Shown: positions 36,901-49,491 of the stretch, piece after piece
Layout: each line of letters opens with the position of its first letter
Position numbering within the stretch: the stretch's first letter is position 1
NCBI GenBank assembly: GCA_025094145.1
Contig: JALLLS010000003.1
Coordinates: forward strand, 1 to 64,000
Direction: 5' to 3'
DNA length: 64,000 nucleotides
Source: Spinellus fusiger
Lineage: Eukaryota; Mucoromycota; Mucoromycetes; Mucorales; Phycomycetaceae
Program-made: the position numbers and the translations under genes
Notes under the pieces: generated by a model
Database searches by the model: none
Told to the model about the DNA's origin: nothing
What the model saw: the letters and a program-made list of their open reading frames with translations, nothing else

Positions 36901-39900
36901 TCATGTCACGCACATCTTGAGCACGACTGCGGAGAATCTGACACATGTTGGTCAATAGTGCAGGAAGATTGAGTCGCATGGAGCGTTCAGGAAGAGCACG
37001 TAATACTTTAGCAATACCCAAGGCAACAGGCACGCGTATCAGTACAGACTGCTTGCTCTTGTGGTTGTTGAGATAAGCGTTGAGTTCAGGTAAGATTTTG
37101 GTAATAAGAACATCATGGATACGCTCATTCTGGTCTTTCTTGGTTTCTACCATAGGCTCAACCTGCTCTTCCTCTATCTCTTCTGTTTTTTCTTGTTTAT
37201 TCTCACTCTGTGTTTGTGCAGCATCACGCTCAATGATTTCTTTTGCTGTTAAATAGTCAATTCTCACTTTCTGACGACCCATGATGCTCTTTGCTGCTTC
37301 TTCAGAGACTACTACTTGACTCAAATCAAAATGAAATCCTTCGAGAATACCAGTGATAACGCGTACAAACATCTTTTCCATATCTTCCTTGCGTGTCATC
37401 ATGGAAAGATAATGTTTGAGTAGATTGTAGTAGTGGTTCCAGGGAAGAATTTTTGCCAAAGCAGAGATGGTCTTTATACCCTGATGCACCAAGTTATGTT
37501 CAGTCACCTTATTGCTTTCATAGAGAAAAGCAGAAATCAACGGCATAAATATGCTGTTGATAGTAGCAGGTCTAAATGTGATGTGTTCTGTCATTTCAGA
37601 CAACCGAGTCAAGGCACGTATACGACGATGGATCTGCATATGATTGATGTTATTAAAGAAGTTGATTTCTTCATCGCCATCTCCCAGCAAAAGCACCAGT
37701 TCTACAAAGATGGATTCTGTTGGGAACAACTTGACAGCCTTATTCAGCACCTCGATAAACTCTGAACGAACAACTTTGCTGTGTTCTAGGAACCCAGACT
37801 TAATGGAGGGATACACTACGTGGTGTAGGAGTGACATGAACTTGCGCCTTTCCTCAACGTCTTCCTTTTCTTGGATGATGCTCAAGAATAGCTTCATGCA
37901 ATCAGTGGCATTTCCACGAATACCCATATCAGTATCGTCATGCATACAGAATAGCAATTGGTACAGAATAGGAAGCCATTGGTGATGATCCAATACTTTG
38001 CACAGTCCATCACGCATGAGGGCCAATGCGTTACAAATAGTATCAGAATCAAGCTCATCCAGACGATATTGTGAGTAAGCATTCATGTCACGCAGAATTG
38101 TGCCCACTTGTGTAAGATGATGATTGACTTGAACAAATGCTTCAAAGATCTCTATCAGCAAGGTGCGATTCACGCGTGTCTTCAAAGAAACAAAGAGAGG
38201 AGCAAGGTGACTATAGTAAGACTGGTACACATTGGATTCTTTTGCAAAACCAGGGACAATACGGATAAACTTGGACCAAATAGAAAGGATATGTTCTTTT
38301 GTGCGTTCGGGAATGGTGCGCACGGGCTTACGAAGACTAGGCAATAACAATTGAATGATTGTAGCTGCCCGAGCACCATCCTGTGTGTAGGCGGCAATAC
38401 GAGAGACAATCGCAATTTCACGTACAGAGTATTTACCACTGCCAAATCTGACATCGTCCTTTGACTGCAACAGACGGAACTGCAAGTGGTTGAGTAACAG
38501 ATCCACATAAGGAAGAACAAGTACGTCTTTAAGACTAGTACCATTGTCGATGTCCATGTCACCTTCGCAATGACTGAGTATATTCTCAGCAATATCCAGT
38601 ACGGTAGAAAGTGCCTGTTCATGAATCTTCTTTGCGGATAAAATAGAGTAGACTCCAGAAAGCACATGTTTATCATAGTCTACAAACAATGAGATGTAGT
38701 GAATGCGTTCTGACCAGATAGTAAACAGATTCAGAATAGAAGAGGCATTTTGAGATGCTTCATCCTGCAATTTAGATAGACGAGGTGTGATAAAAGAAGC
38801 AAACATAGCAGGCATGTAAGGCTTAAAGTCAAAGGCACCACGCAGCTTGAAGATATCTACAATGCGCTTAAGAGAAAGTGATCTCACTTCTCTTGATCGA
38901 CTACTATGGCCTTCTTCCTCCTCTTCTTCCTCCTCCTCTTCTTCTTCCTCCTCTTCTGTGGTTTCTTCTGCGGTTTCCTCTTCCTTTTCTTCCTCTACCT
39001 CAGCTTCCTCATCATCATCTACATTCTTTTCATCAATGTCCATCTCCATAGAATCACTCTGCAAAGATCTACGTTGGGCAAAGTGGTTGAGATACAACAC
39101 TAGTTTGATCAATGTAGGCAAGAATGGCATAAGATGGGATCCCATCTGCTTCAATAGATCATTGATCAAGTTCAATGCACCCACTTGCTTTCTCCATGCC
39201 ACTTCCTTCAGTATCTCTCCACCTCTATTATCAAAGGTAAAGGACACCACTTGATGATCTGACATTTCAACTCCTGGCAGGTGTAGAATCTCCTTAAAGG
39301 GCTCAAAGGCAAGGTCCAGGAAATACTGAATTTCCTCTTCATGACACAGTGCAATGGCTCCCAAAATGGCTCTACGGCGTGCTTTCTTATTGCTTTTACC
39401 CGTCGATTTTCCCTGGCCTTGCACAAGACGGCCAAACAAGACACGCATCACCAGAGGCATCACACCCGCACGATGGGCAGGATCAATGGATGATTGTTCA
39501 GGAAGAGCAAGCATGTTAGCCAATTCATCACGGAACTTCTTGTCATTCAAGAATCCAAGTAGATTGTCTTTGTAAGGTACAATGCTAGCTTCTTTCCAAG
39601 TAAACAGACACTCGAGAGCCACTTGCTGTAATTCAGGATCACCCTTGGCGAGTAAGTTCATCAAGACGGTATAGAGATCTGTGCTTCTGTACACCATACG
39701 AGGGTTTACAAAGGTGCCCACCAAATTGAGCCAGTTGGCCATTTTTCCTTTTACAACCCTGCTTGTGCGAGGAAGCAGGCCAAGGGATTTCTCATCATGG
39801 TTGACTACAACTGTCTCTTGTCCTGCATCTTCTGTCATCAAAGTACTAAACTCAACCTTCAAGAATTGGAAAAACAGAGGCATCAAATGACGAGAGCGTT

Positions 39901-42900
39901 GTTCAGTGACATTGGGAGTTTCTTTGAGTGTCATAAGAATCCAGTTGTAGTAGTTCCAGAAATCCACCTTTGGGTCTTGTTGATCACACACTTTAATGAA
40001 AAAAGCAGCATAGCCAGCCACGCTTTCGTCTCCTACAAGTGCCCATGCTTTGTTTTCTGCATGGATGTACTTGTTGTGGTTAGGACACTCAAAGGATAGA
40101 CCCCCTGTCTTGGTAGCGGCCTCTTCACTAGGATGCTGAGGTGTGAAGACAATGTCGAGGGATTTAAGGGAAAATCCGTCACGTACAAGTTGGTCTTGAT
40201 GGTCAAACTTGGCGAGTTCTCCAAACAGTAAAGTCCAATACTGTTCACGGTGGATCTCTGCACAATAAGCAAGTGTTTTGCGTGCTTCTTGCCACATGGG
40301 ACGAAAGTTGATAGTATAGAGACCAAGACATACTCTAGCAACAAAGTCAATGTAGAGATCAGGAGTACGTTGAGATATATTGATCTTGTGAAGTTGGTTA
40401 ATCCACACAATCTTATCACGGTAGTTCTTCATAGTAGGCACAATAGACTCCATGCTCAAAGCTGCGTGTACTAATCCACAGGGTTCGGGAGTGGGATGGT
40501 CTGTGTCTGTTTTCATAAGAGGCTGATCAAACAGTGATAACAGTTCAAGTGTTTCGAGACGAATGTTGGCGTGATAAGAGTTCAGATTGATGTTAACAAG
40601 GGCGTAGATATGGGTAAGACGATCTATAGTAAAGATGTGCTGGTAGTCTGGGAGTGGCTTCAAAAGCCTCATATAGGCTACTAGTCCACGCAATATCACT
40701 TCATTTTGACTGTAGTGTTCGATCACCTGAAGGAATGCCAAAGAACGTTCTCCAATGAGCTTAAAGCCCTCTTCCCCATTGGCACTGACAATGCGTGACC
40801 AAGACTCTATCACAAGTCCCAACAGACATTCAATACTGAAGTTGGTATGGCCCAATACAAAGGCAGTACGTTCAATGGATGTGTTCTGAGTAGAGAGAAA
40901 GCTAGAAAGAGAATCAAACAGGTTGAATAAGGCGGTTGATGTTTCTTCCAAGGGCGTTTGAAGACTAGGCAACAGACTAAGAACGGCTGAAATAACAGGA
41001 ATCAAAGACGCTTGAGCAGTAGATGGCTATTTTTGTTTTCAGTGAGAAGTTGAACCTTTTGTACCATTGGAGTATCTATAGCTGCCACTATTTCTACTTA
41101 CATGTGCTATGTCTGTTATGTTTAAAACATCTCTTTCTTTTTCCCAGTTGTAGTCTGTGTTAATGATCTTCAATAGACTCAAAGGCAGTGCATTAGATCC
41201 AGGGAAACGCAGCAGACCTTCAGGAGAAACGTGGCCTGACAGCATGCCTGGTGTAAGAATAAGTCTCTCAGAAGCCATAATCTCTGATAAAAAGAGAATC
41301 GTTTGGTGTGGACAAGCCTTCATATGAGATGAGGTGTATCTAATGACTGGTATTAGTATTCTCTTTCTTTTGTGTGTGTGTGTGTGTGTGTGTACATGTA
41401 GATGTCTCTCCATACTGTTCTGTATTTGTTTCTTTTACCTAATAATATAAGGCAGTGCAATCTGTGTGAGATTAGACCATCCAAGGCTGGCCAATCCAAG
41501 TAAAAATCCATAAACAAGTGTAGTATTTTCAGATGTCATGAGAGTCTCCAAGATAAGCCTTCCACCACTCGCTATGACTTCAATTGAACCAAAACTCAAT
41601 ACACCTGTCATTGTTCTTAATGTCTCCACAGCAAGGTAATGTGATGAATTTGTAGAAAAGACATGGGTGGATACTCTGTGCATATGTTCTACAATAGGCT
41701 GCATGTTCTCTACACGAGACGCTTTTCGAACAGTAACAATCATAGTCAGCACAGAAACAGTGGTCGCAAGTTGTTGATCAGACACTTGATTCTGCTTCAG
41801 TACATTGTCCATTGCATTTAATACAACCTCAAGCAGAGGTCTAAAATGGTTACGGTAGGCATGATGCAATATGAGGAGGGTTGTCTTCATCAATAAGCGA
41901 TGAGTGGTGTTCTTTGGCAAACTCTCTACTGTATCCAGGTTTTCTTTAAATGTTTGGTGGATCAGTTCTTTATAAAGAATACTGGCTCTTGAATGCAGTT
42001 GATGGTTGACTTGCTACCAAGAGAGAAATGTGTTATCCAATGACAGTACTGTTTGATGGAGTTATTAGTTACCTTCATGCACTCAAAGAATAGCATAGAT
42101 AAACCCTCTACATATTCCTCAGATCCATCTGTACGTAATGATTGCAGCATGTACTGAATAAGTTGAACAAGATCTTTTTCACGTGCTTTGCGCATAAGAA
42201 AAGCAAAAGACTCGGCTGTAAAATGTCGAATGTAGGGCTTTGTTTTATGATCTTCACCCAATAATTTGGATAACATACTACCCCATAGATGCATTGTCAA
42301 TGGACTAGTAGAAACAGGTACTACTTACGAGAAGGTGGCGCATAGATCAGGGATGAGTTGCCTGGAGAGGAATTTGAACAGATAGGCAATACAATTGAAT
42401 ACACTCTAATAGGATTTATTATTTCTCTCTTATAAGCATTGATCACTTTCGAGTATTAAGAATAGTTACCTCTAACAAACGAACATCTCTGTGATGGACA
42501 AGAGGAAGAATACAAGAGAATAGTCGAGGAAAGTAAGGATAGAATTCACCTTCAAGGTCTTTGGCTAGTTTTGTCACTAGATCCAATAGACCGTCCAATG
42601 CTAAACTATCGGGTACTTTGAGGTGTTTCTCAAGACACTGGATAATGGTGTCCTTGTGGTAGATAATGGAAGCAAGTGTCTTGACAAGAGGGGTTATCTC
42701 CCGCTCAAACACTTGGAAATGCTTGGTCAAGTTGAGTTCTTTCCATTGTTCAAGACTGTCGTTGAAGAATGAGCCATGATCTACCGGATCGTCTTCTACA
42801 AGACGAGAGCGTCGAACAATGTCTACTTTGAGCTGCTCTACTCGGACATTGAAGGATTGAAACTGGAGAACAGAGATAAGCAAGACACCATGATCAAATG

Positions 42901-42966
42901 TCTTACCTTGAAGCGTTTAGAACCCTGGCCTGTATTAAGCTCGGGTGCTTGGATGGTATCCTTCAT
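33988..42966 (-). CDS. UTP20: UTP20, small-subunit processome scaffold (HEAT-repeat protein)
   Basis: UTP20 is a giant alpha-helical-repeat component of the U3 snoRNP/90S pre-ribosome needed for 18S rRNA maturation in the nucleolus. About ten exons on the minus strand give roughly 2,700 residues, within the family range. The N-terminal exon (MKDTIQAPELNTGQGSKRFK) joins FQSFNVRVEQLKVDIVRR and SFFNDSLEQWKELNLTKHF, typical of the family. A single huge exon spans about 41030-34552. The C-terminus is small and basic (KAKLAIE, AVANPELTAKRKIL, RKRVRFQ). Two acidic tracts stand out: a run of Glu near 38900-39010 and Asp/Glu near 34690-34750. The start (ATG 42966) is the nearest Met preceding the conserved exon; a longer upstream frame exists. 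It shares a 217-bp promoter with the PH-domain gene. Confidence 0.93.
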
Positions 42967-43183
42967 CGATGACGGGTCAAAAAGCAAAAAAATAAAAAAG
43001 AGAAGACGAGAGGAAAGGGGTGGGGGGAGGGAGGAGGGGACTGCTTCCAAGCCACTTATCACGTGCACATCCAGGAGGAGAATCATGGGCTTCAAATACT
43101 CCTCTCTCCTCCCACCCCCGTAGCCTTATATTAGAACAAAATTAGTACAGCGATGATTTTGGGTTATTCTTGCTTAATTTTTT
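42967..43183. promoter_or_regulatory. Divergent promoter: UTP20 / PH-domain gene
   Basis: The 217 bp between start codons include a purine-rich tract (A/G only, about 43000-43040). An E-box core CACGTG lies at 43062-43067. The arrangement implies shared control; binding is inferred. Confidence 0.5.
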
Positions 43184-45952
43184 ATGTATTCTCGGGGATC
43201 TGATTCTATTCCTTCTCTTGCCAGTGGTATAGAGTCATTGAAGCTGAACACTGCAAATACATCTGAACAAAGACAGTCTCAAACCACCCTCCCTTCTTCT
43301 ACAAAACTATCTGTGTCTAGTCATGAAGTGCCTAATGACATGCGAGATATTTACACTGGGTTTGGTTCTCTCTATACCAAGACATACCACCAAGGCCTAT
43401 TGTTGATACAGCAGCAACAACCCTCACTTCCACTGGGACAAGAAGAGTCTCTCTCGTGGTATGCTGAGGTACGTGGGGCTACACTGTATCTACGCAACCC
43501 TGTTGCTTCTGCCACCACCACTACTACTACTGGAGACGGTTCTCATAACACTACCCCTGTATGGACGCAGAGGATGTCTCTTCAAGACGCTGACCTTCAA
43601 GTCCTGAGCCCTACCACGTTTACTCTTCACTCCGCTGATATTCAATGGAAAATAGAAAGCACAGACACAGACACAGAAGCATGGTGCACAGCCGTTCGAT
43701 TGGCTAGATTTGAGCACACTGTTCTCCTTAGTATTTACACTCACCGTTGGATCCAAAGGACATGCTATGGAGACATCAGTTATGCCAACCGACACGAATC
43801 ACAGCTTCAGGTGGATTGGCAACACAATGGCTGGAAGACACTATGGGTGACTGTCTCTGATACAAAAGATGAAAAGAAACTGTTCAGCAAAAAGTCAGTG
43901 CCCTGTCATGGACAGTGGATGGTATATGAAACTAAGAAATCAAAACAACCGCTATTGACCTTGGTGGATATCACAGAAGCAGTGGCCATGTACGCCCCTT
44001 CTACCATAGACAACCCAGTACAGTTAAGAGTAACAGGCACCCACAAAGAGACAGGTGCATTGACGAGCGTAATGATTCGAACTTTAACCTCACAACAATT
44101 AGCACAATGGCTCATAGCTACTGTGGACGCATTCAAGTTATATGGAAAACCCTCTCATTGGCTACAGGATGTCATGGATCCAAATGCACTTCATTTTGGA
44201 CAAGGACATCTATTACAAAACTCTCGTTTGTTTCTGGAGCCAAGTGAGGTGTATGGGAAAGAGACACGTGCACAATTCTCTCAATGTTTACTAGTGCGAT
44301 GGAGGTCTGAGATGTCGCGGCCCACCTCCAATATTGAGTCAGACCGTAACAATGCTAATACAACCGCTGGGTACCGTAACAGAGATCCACATGGCAAGAA
44401 AAGTCAGCGCGTTTATGCCAGTGAAGAGAGTGAAAGTGAAGAAGAGAGTGAAGAAGAGAGTGAAGAGGAAGAGGAAGAAGAAGTTGTGTCTATGAAAAAG
44501 CCACATCTTCTCGCACCTTCCCTTTCTCTTCCTCGTATTGTTAGTGGCCAGCAAGATCTTACAGAGAGTGTTCTAGGCACAGCAACAACAAAAGCAGCAG
44601 TAGCAGAGAATAGTGATAGTGAAGACAGTGATACGAGTGTTCCAAAGGCACTTCCTTCAACTGTTATGCTCCCTAAGCGTCCTAGACCAAAGATTACTCG
44701 CCCACAGACGAGTGTGAGTGGATCTTCTGACAGTGAACAAGAAGACGATCACAGTGTAAAGGAAGATAACTCTGATGAGGAATCTATAGACTCACACTAT
44801 CCCCCACACCATCCACAACAACACCATCCACAACAACAGTACCCACAACAACAGTACCCACAGCAACCGTATCCACAGCAACCGTATCCTATGCATGAGT
44901 ACCCTCAGGATTATCCTCAGGATTACCCACAGGATCCACGTATGCATCCCTACCAGGAATACGGTCACGGGGGAATATACGAGGATGAGGAAGATGGGCC
45001 TATCATCCCACAACTGGGAGATCGGTTTGCTACACAAAACAGTCTATTGGATATCTACCGCTCTGATCATCCCACAGCACGTGAACAAGAAGGGTATGCA
45101 CGTGCTACAGGACAGCCGCTGATCCAACTGCCTAACAAGCAATCAGAACCACGTGCAGGCTTAGTAGGGATGATTTCTCAGATAGAACACGACAAGAAAG
45201 ACAGAGAAGCCCACAAGGCACGCTATAGAGAAGAGAGAAAGATGGAGAGAGAAAGAGGTCGTTATTTAATGGAGCAGCGACAAATGGCAGGTATGCCCAT
45301 GGCAGGTGGATCCATGGCAGGTGGATCCATGGCAGGTATGCCCATGGGTGGTGGACAAAATGTAAGTTCAATAGTTTATCAACAGAATTGGCCTTTGACT
45401 ATTTTTTTTATTTATTTTTATTTTTATTTTTATTTTATTTTTATTATTTTTATTATTATTATTTAAAAAAAACAGCCTTCTATGATGTCTGCGCCTATGA
45501 TGGATCCACGTATGGGAATGTTACCTATGTCTATGATGGATCCACGCATGGGAATGATGTCTACGCCTATGATGGATCCACGCATGGGAATGATGCCCCC
45601 ACAACAGTCTATGATGATGTCTTCACATCAGTCTATGATGATGCCCCCACAACAGTCTATGATGATGTCTTCACATCAGTCTATGATGATGCCCCCACAA
45701 CAGTCTATGATGATGTCTCCACACCAGTCTATGATGATGCCCCCACAACAGTCTATGATGATGCCATTGATGACTCCCCAACAGCATAGATTGATGATGC
45801 AGTCTCAGTCTATGCATGGTCCAGCTAGCAGTAGTAGTAATAGTATGTACCATTCTTCCCGCTACTCAACACCAGACGAATATCGCTATGATGATGACAA
45901 TATCCCTTTGGGCACCAACATAGACACCCGGACCAGAAAAAATAATAAATGA
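43184..45952 (+). CDS. PH-domain protein, Skg3/Caf120-like, with Met/Gln-rich repeat tail
   Basis: Two exons (43184-45361, 45476-45952; the intron is very T-rich) give 884 residues. Residues ~45-190 look like a PH domain ending EAWCTAVRLARFEHTVLLSI, which resembles the fungal Skg3/Caf120 family linked to bud-neck and CCR4-NOT functions. A second folded part follows, to about residue 330. After that comes a disordered half: acidic Ser/Glu tracts (44420-44480), His/Pro/Gln repeats (PQQ units, 44800-44890), a charged helix (45170-45270), and Gly/Met repeats. Exon 2 consists largely of MDPRMGM units and a 48-bp repeat coding for 16 residues (MMMPPQQSMMMSSHQS). The stop is only 12 bp from the stop of the opposite threonine synthase gene. 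Family assignment is moderate; PH-type fold is more certain. Confidence 0.75.
45592..45770 (+). repeat. 48-bp coding minisatellite
   Basis: About three and a half copies of a 48-bp unit, in frame with the PH-domain gene and built of two related 24-bp halves (CCCCCACAACAG and TCTTCACATCAG variants, each followed by TCTATGATGATG). The unit length is a multiple of three, so copy-number change would not break the frame. Confidence 0.9.
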
Positions 45953-45964
45953 GTTTTATTCAGT

Positions 45965-47611
45965 TTATAAGACACCTTCTTGGCGTAATTCTTTCTCAAT
46001 CACTTGCATAATTAATACAGGATCTGCACGGTCTACATAAACTACTGACTTTTGTTTCTCTAATAAACCATCGAATTCAGTGGGTAATATACTGTTAAAG
46101 TCAAATTGAGACGACATGAGAGCAGCACAGACTGCTTCTGAGAATTTAGCAGGATGAGCCGTGGCCAGACAGATCATCACTGTTCCTGTAGAAGAGAGAG
46201 ACAGGGAGTCACGCTTTACTATCTTCTCTGCTGCTGCTACACCCACAGCTGTATGTGGATCAAGGACATATGGCAATTGAGGTGGTGTAGGGTGATAATA
46301 GTGACGAATTGTATCGAGTGTCTGTTTATATTTAGTAAAGGCATGTACGCACCGTCCTCTTCCTTACCTCCTGGTCTGTTACCATGGCAGCATCCAATAG
46401 AGTGCGTGCCTTTAATACAACACTGTCTTGTACTTTGAAACTTCCTTCTGTCTTGAGTGTCTGCATCCAATGGGCTACTTGTTCTCCTGCTTTTTCCTCA
46501 TCCCCAACAGTATCACATGCTAAGTACCATAAGAGACGCTCGAAATTAGAAGACAGGACAATATCCATGGCAGGAGAGAGAGTCTCCACTACATCTCCAT
46601 TCAATGTCTTCTTTTCATAGGCATTGGTCTCAAAGAAGCGGTAGAGAATATCATTGGCATTTGTAGCCACAAGTAGTTTGTGGGTAGGCAGTCCCATACG
46701 ATGGGCATAATATCCAGCAAGAATATCACCAAAATTACCAGTAGGAACAGAGAAATCAATGGACAATGCCTCTGCTTCTTTTGATTCAGGACGCAGACCA
46801 AGAGACCGTAAAAGACCAAAGTAGGCTTGGAAATAATAAACAATCTGTACAAGAATACGAGCCCAATTAATAGAATTCACAGCCCCCAGATGATGGCGTT
46901 GGTTGAAGGATGTGTTGGCAAACAGTGTCTTGACAATATCCTGACAATCGTCAAAAGTGCCTTGCACTGCCAGATTATGGACATTCTTATCCAATACAGT
47001 TGTCATTTGTGCTTCTTGGATAGGACTGACACGACCCCGGGGATGAAGAATAAACACAGAAACATTCTTCTTGTTACGCAGGCCGTAGATCGCAGCACTA
47101 ACAACAACAGGGATAAGAGATACAGGCGATCTTTCTTCTTTCTTTACCTGCCAGTATCACCAGAGGTAGCACCAACCACAGTCAAGCGGTGGACTTTTCC
47201 GGAAGTCTCCGTACGATTCCGGCGAGCAAGAAAGTATTCAAAGAGATTGCCTACGAATTGAAGTGCTACATCCTTAAAGGCGAATGTTGGTCCATGGAAT
47301 AGTTCCAATATGTACAACCCGTCTCTGATAGAATGCAAAGGTGTGCGTTCTTTGTGGCGAAAGGTACTGTAACTGCGGTTCACGAGTTCAGTCAGGTCTT
47401 GTTGAGGGATCTCAGTCGTATCAATGTACAGAGAGAGAATAGAAACAGCCAATTCTTCAAATGATTTGTTAGCCCATTCTGTGCGCCAGTGAGCAGGCAG
47501 TGAAGGCACGTCGTGAGGTATGAACAGTCCACCGTCGGGAGAGAGACCTGCCATAACAGCTTCTTCAAAAGAGTAGTCATTTGCCTTTCCACGGGTAGAT
47601 CTATACTTCAT
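45965..47611 (-). CDS. THR4: Threonine synthase
   Basis: This PLP enzyme makes threonine from O-phosphohomoserine, the last step of threonine synthesis. Three exons (about 47611-47148, 47123-46370, 46330-45965) give about 520 residues, close to yeast Thr4. It starts MKYRSTRGKANDYSFEEAVM, has GLSPDGGLFIP, and holds the PLP lysine in GPTFAFKDVALQF near residue 113. The glycine-rich phosphate site GATSGDTGS is completed across intron 1 (followed by AAIYGLR). PTGNFGDILAGYYA is also present. Intron 2 lies between VTDQE and the TIRHYYHP block. All active-site motifs are intact. Its 3' end nearly touches that of the PH-domain gene, so the transcripts must overlap. Confidence 0.95.
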
Positions 47612-48174
47612 GCTTGAGAATTTTTAAAAATAAAATAAAAAAATAAAAAATAAAAAATAGACAGACAATGCAACAGATAAAAGGCAGAATAGACACGATG
47701 GGATTCTATTTTTTTTTTTAAATTTTATTAGTGCAAGTGAGTCATGGTCACTCAGTTTGATTGGTCATGAATGACTTTGAAAAAAAGAAAAGGAAAGAGA
47801 CACTAGACACAGCGGAGATGGACCATAAACCAAATGTGTGTAATGTGTAGATGTAGGTGTGTGTGTAGTGTGTAGGTGTAGTGTGTGTGTGTGAGTGAGT
47901 GAGAGAAAGCAGATTGGCTGGAATAACTCAGTGATATGTGCTATTCTCCATAAGAGTACGTGGTTGCGTCTATAGTCACCACAGCAGAAAAGGAAATATC
48001 ACCAAGGACATCATTAGAACAGCAGCACTGGACTAGGAACAAAGACCAATGCTACTTGTCTATTGCTGAGACAGTAATTAAAACAGAGACTCTCCTGTTT
48101 CTATGAAATGCACAGTGTATTTTATTTATTAATTAAGGATCCGTGGCTATTCTACAAAGAGTGGGAAATATAAG
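47612..48174. promoter_or_regulatory. Threonine synthase upstream region
   Basis: This 560-bp gap contains the threonine synthase promoter and the 3' region of the MBOAT gene. It holds A-rich repeats (AAAATA units, 47628-47660), a T11AAA tract at 47709-47722, GTGTGTAG repeats at 47840-47895, and a TGAGTCA site at 47739-47745 (plus strand). TGAGTCA is the consensus of Gcn4-type bZIP factors that control amino acid genes, so general amino acid control of THR4 is plausible. No other gene is seen. Confidence 0.55.
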
Positions 48175-49491
48175 CTATAAGAGATGGCCTTCTAAAAGAT
48201 AAACACGCTTTAAAAGTGGGATAAAAGAGAATCTTTCCATGCTGATGTAACCTGTGGCCAGATAAGGCACAACAAAGAAGTGGGCCACGGACATCATAAA
48301 GCAGAGTGCCCACAATCCCTTGAGCTTTTGATTCGAAATAAAGACATCTTCTACAACGATGCCTATGATTTGAAGAGAAAAGAACAGGCATTGGAATCCA
48401 CCCACAAAGTGCAAACTATGCAGGGATCCTAGAACACAGTAAAGAATATACTCGTGCATGATGCCTGACAGAACAAACACACCAAACATGGGAATAACAC
48501 GATGAAGTTGGAGGGAATTCTTCTTTCCATACTTCTTGACAAGCTGTTGGAGGGGACGGTAGCCTACATGGTAGAAGCTGTCATTGTAGATGGTGTGCCA
48601 GCGCTTGGACCAGAAATCACGCAAATGAGTGGCACTCCATGGATGAAAGAAGAGGGGCTGCATAGAGACAGTACACTCCAAGTAGTATTTAAGGGCATGG
48701 ATCTGTAGAATGTGGTTTGGTTTAGTTTTTGTGCCAGTTGTCTTTGAATACGCATTGAGTCTGTCTTCTACAAAGGGCAGTAGTTGGTACACACTGGCAA
48801 ATCCAAGCATAAATCCTTCGTAGGTAGACTGCATGTGGAGCTGAAGATAGAGACAGAACAATGCACACAATCCAAAACTCAATGCAATAGAAAAAAGGGA
48901 CTCGGTAGGCTCATAAGACGGATTTCCAATGTGCAGTAATTGGTCTAGTACACGTTTAGGACGCTGATGATCAACAACTTGAAAGACAAGGGTAAGAAGG
49001 TCTAACTGTATATTCAACACAAAATATCTGGTCAGATAAGGCAATACAGGAATAGATTGCCATTCAGTAGTGACAGGTAGTGCCTTTGTAGTACGGGAGC
49101 GCCAAGAGAATAAAGTTTGTACAAAAGTAGATTGGCATCGGTCTTCTATTGAATAGCAAAATAGCCATACGGTCATTTTCATCCCTATAGCCCAACATAG
49201 AACAGCCACAGTGACACTGTAGATATAAGATTGTTGTCCTGCATGATATATAGGAATGGTGAAAGTGAGCATCCAGCAGCAGACGAGTAGTGATTCTTGG
49301 AGTGTGTTGCGCTGCTTTACAGGTAGAGATAGAACTGAAAATAGTAAGGCAGGTACCATTGTTAAAGCCCCATATGTCAAATTAACCATGGTTGTTATTT
49401 TGCTCTTGCTTTGAACAGAGAAAGTTGTGAGTGGAGAGAAGGAGAAAGAGAGAGGCGACCTGGCTCTTCTTTTATCTTCATGAAAGCTCAT
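48175..49491 (-). CDS. MBOAT/wax-synthase-like O-acyltransferase
   Basis: A single uninterrupted frame of 438 residues with eight or so hydrophobic segments. The block HPWSATHLRDFWSKRWHTIY and the later SGIMHEYILY (with the conserved membrane His of MBOAT enzymes) match wax-synthase-like acyltransferases that move fatty acyl chains from acyl-CoA to an alcohol or other hydroxyl group in the ER. The particular substrate cannot be told. A second ATG at 49389 (MVNLTYGALTMV) lies just before the first membrane segment and may be the true start; the first 34 residues are basic and Ser-rich. It lies in tandem with threonine synthase. Intron-free, unlike most genes here. Confidence 0.8.
   Translation of the reverse strand: MSFHEDKRRARSPLSFSFSPLTTFSVQSKSKITTMVNLTYGALTMVPALLFSVLSLPVKQRNTLQESLLVCCWMLTFTIPIYHAGQQSYIYSVTVAVLCWAIGMKMTVWLFCYSIEDRCQSTFVQTLFSWRSRTTKALPVTTEWQSIPVLPYLTRYFVLNIQLDLLTLVFQVVDHQRPKRVLDQLLHIGNPSYEPTESLFSIALSFGLCALFCLYLQLHMQSTYEGFMLGFASVYQLLPFVEDRLNAYSKTTGTKTKPNHILQIHALKYYLECTVSMQPLFFHPWSATHLRDFWSKRWHTIYNDSFYHVGYRPLQQLVKKYGKKNSLQLHRVIPMFGVFVLSGIMHEYILYCVLGSLHSLHFVGGFQCLFFSLQIIGIVVEDVFISNQKLKGLWALCFMMSVAHFFVVPYLATGYISMERFSFIPLLKRVYLLEGHLL

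Noticed and set aside
38847..39254. Serine-rich plus-strand frame opposite UTP20
   Set aside because: It is the antisense of the UTP20 poly-glutamate tract (GAA/GAG repeats give TTC/CTC and TCC/TCT), with no independent support.
45388..45789. A 133-codon plus frame covering the PH-gene intron and repeats, as a separate gene
   Set aside because: It starts inside exon 1 in another frame, runs through a T-rich intron, and stays open only because the repeat unit is a multiple of three.
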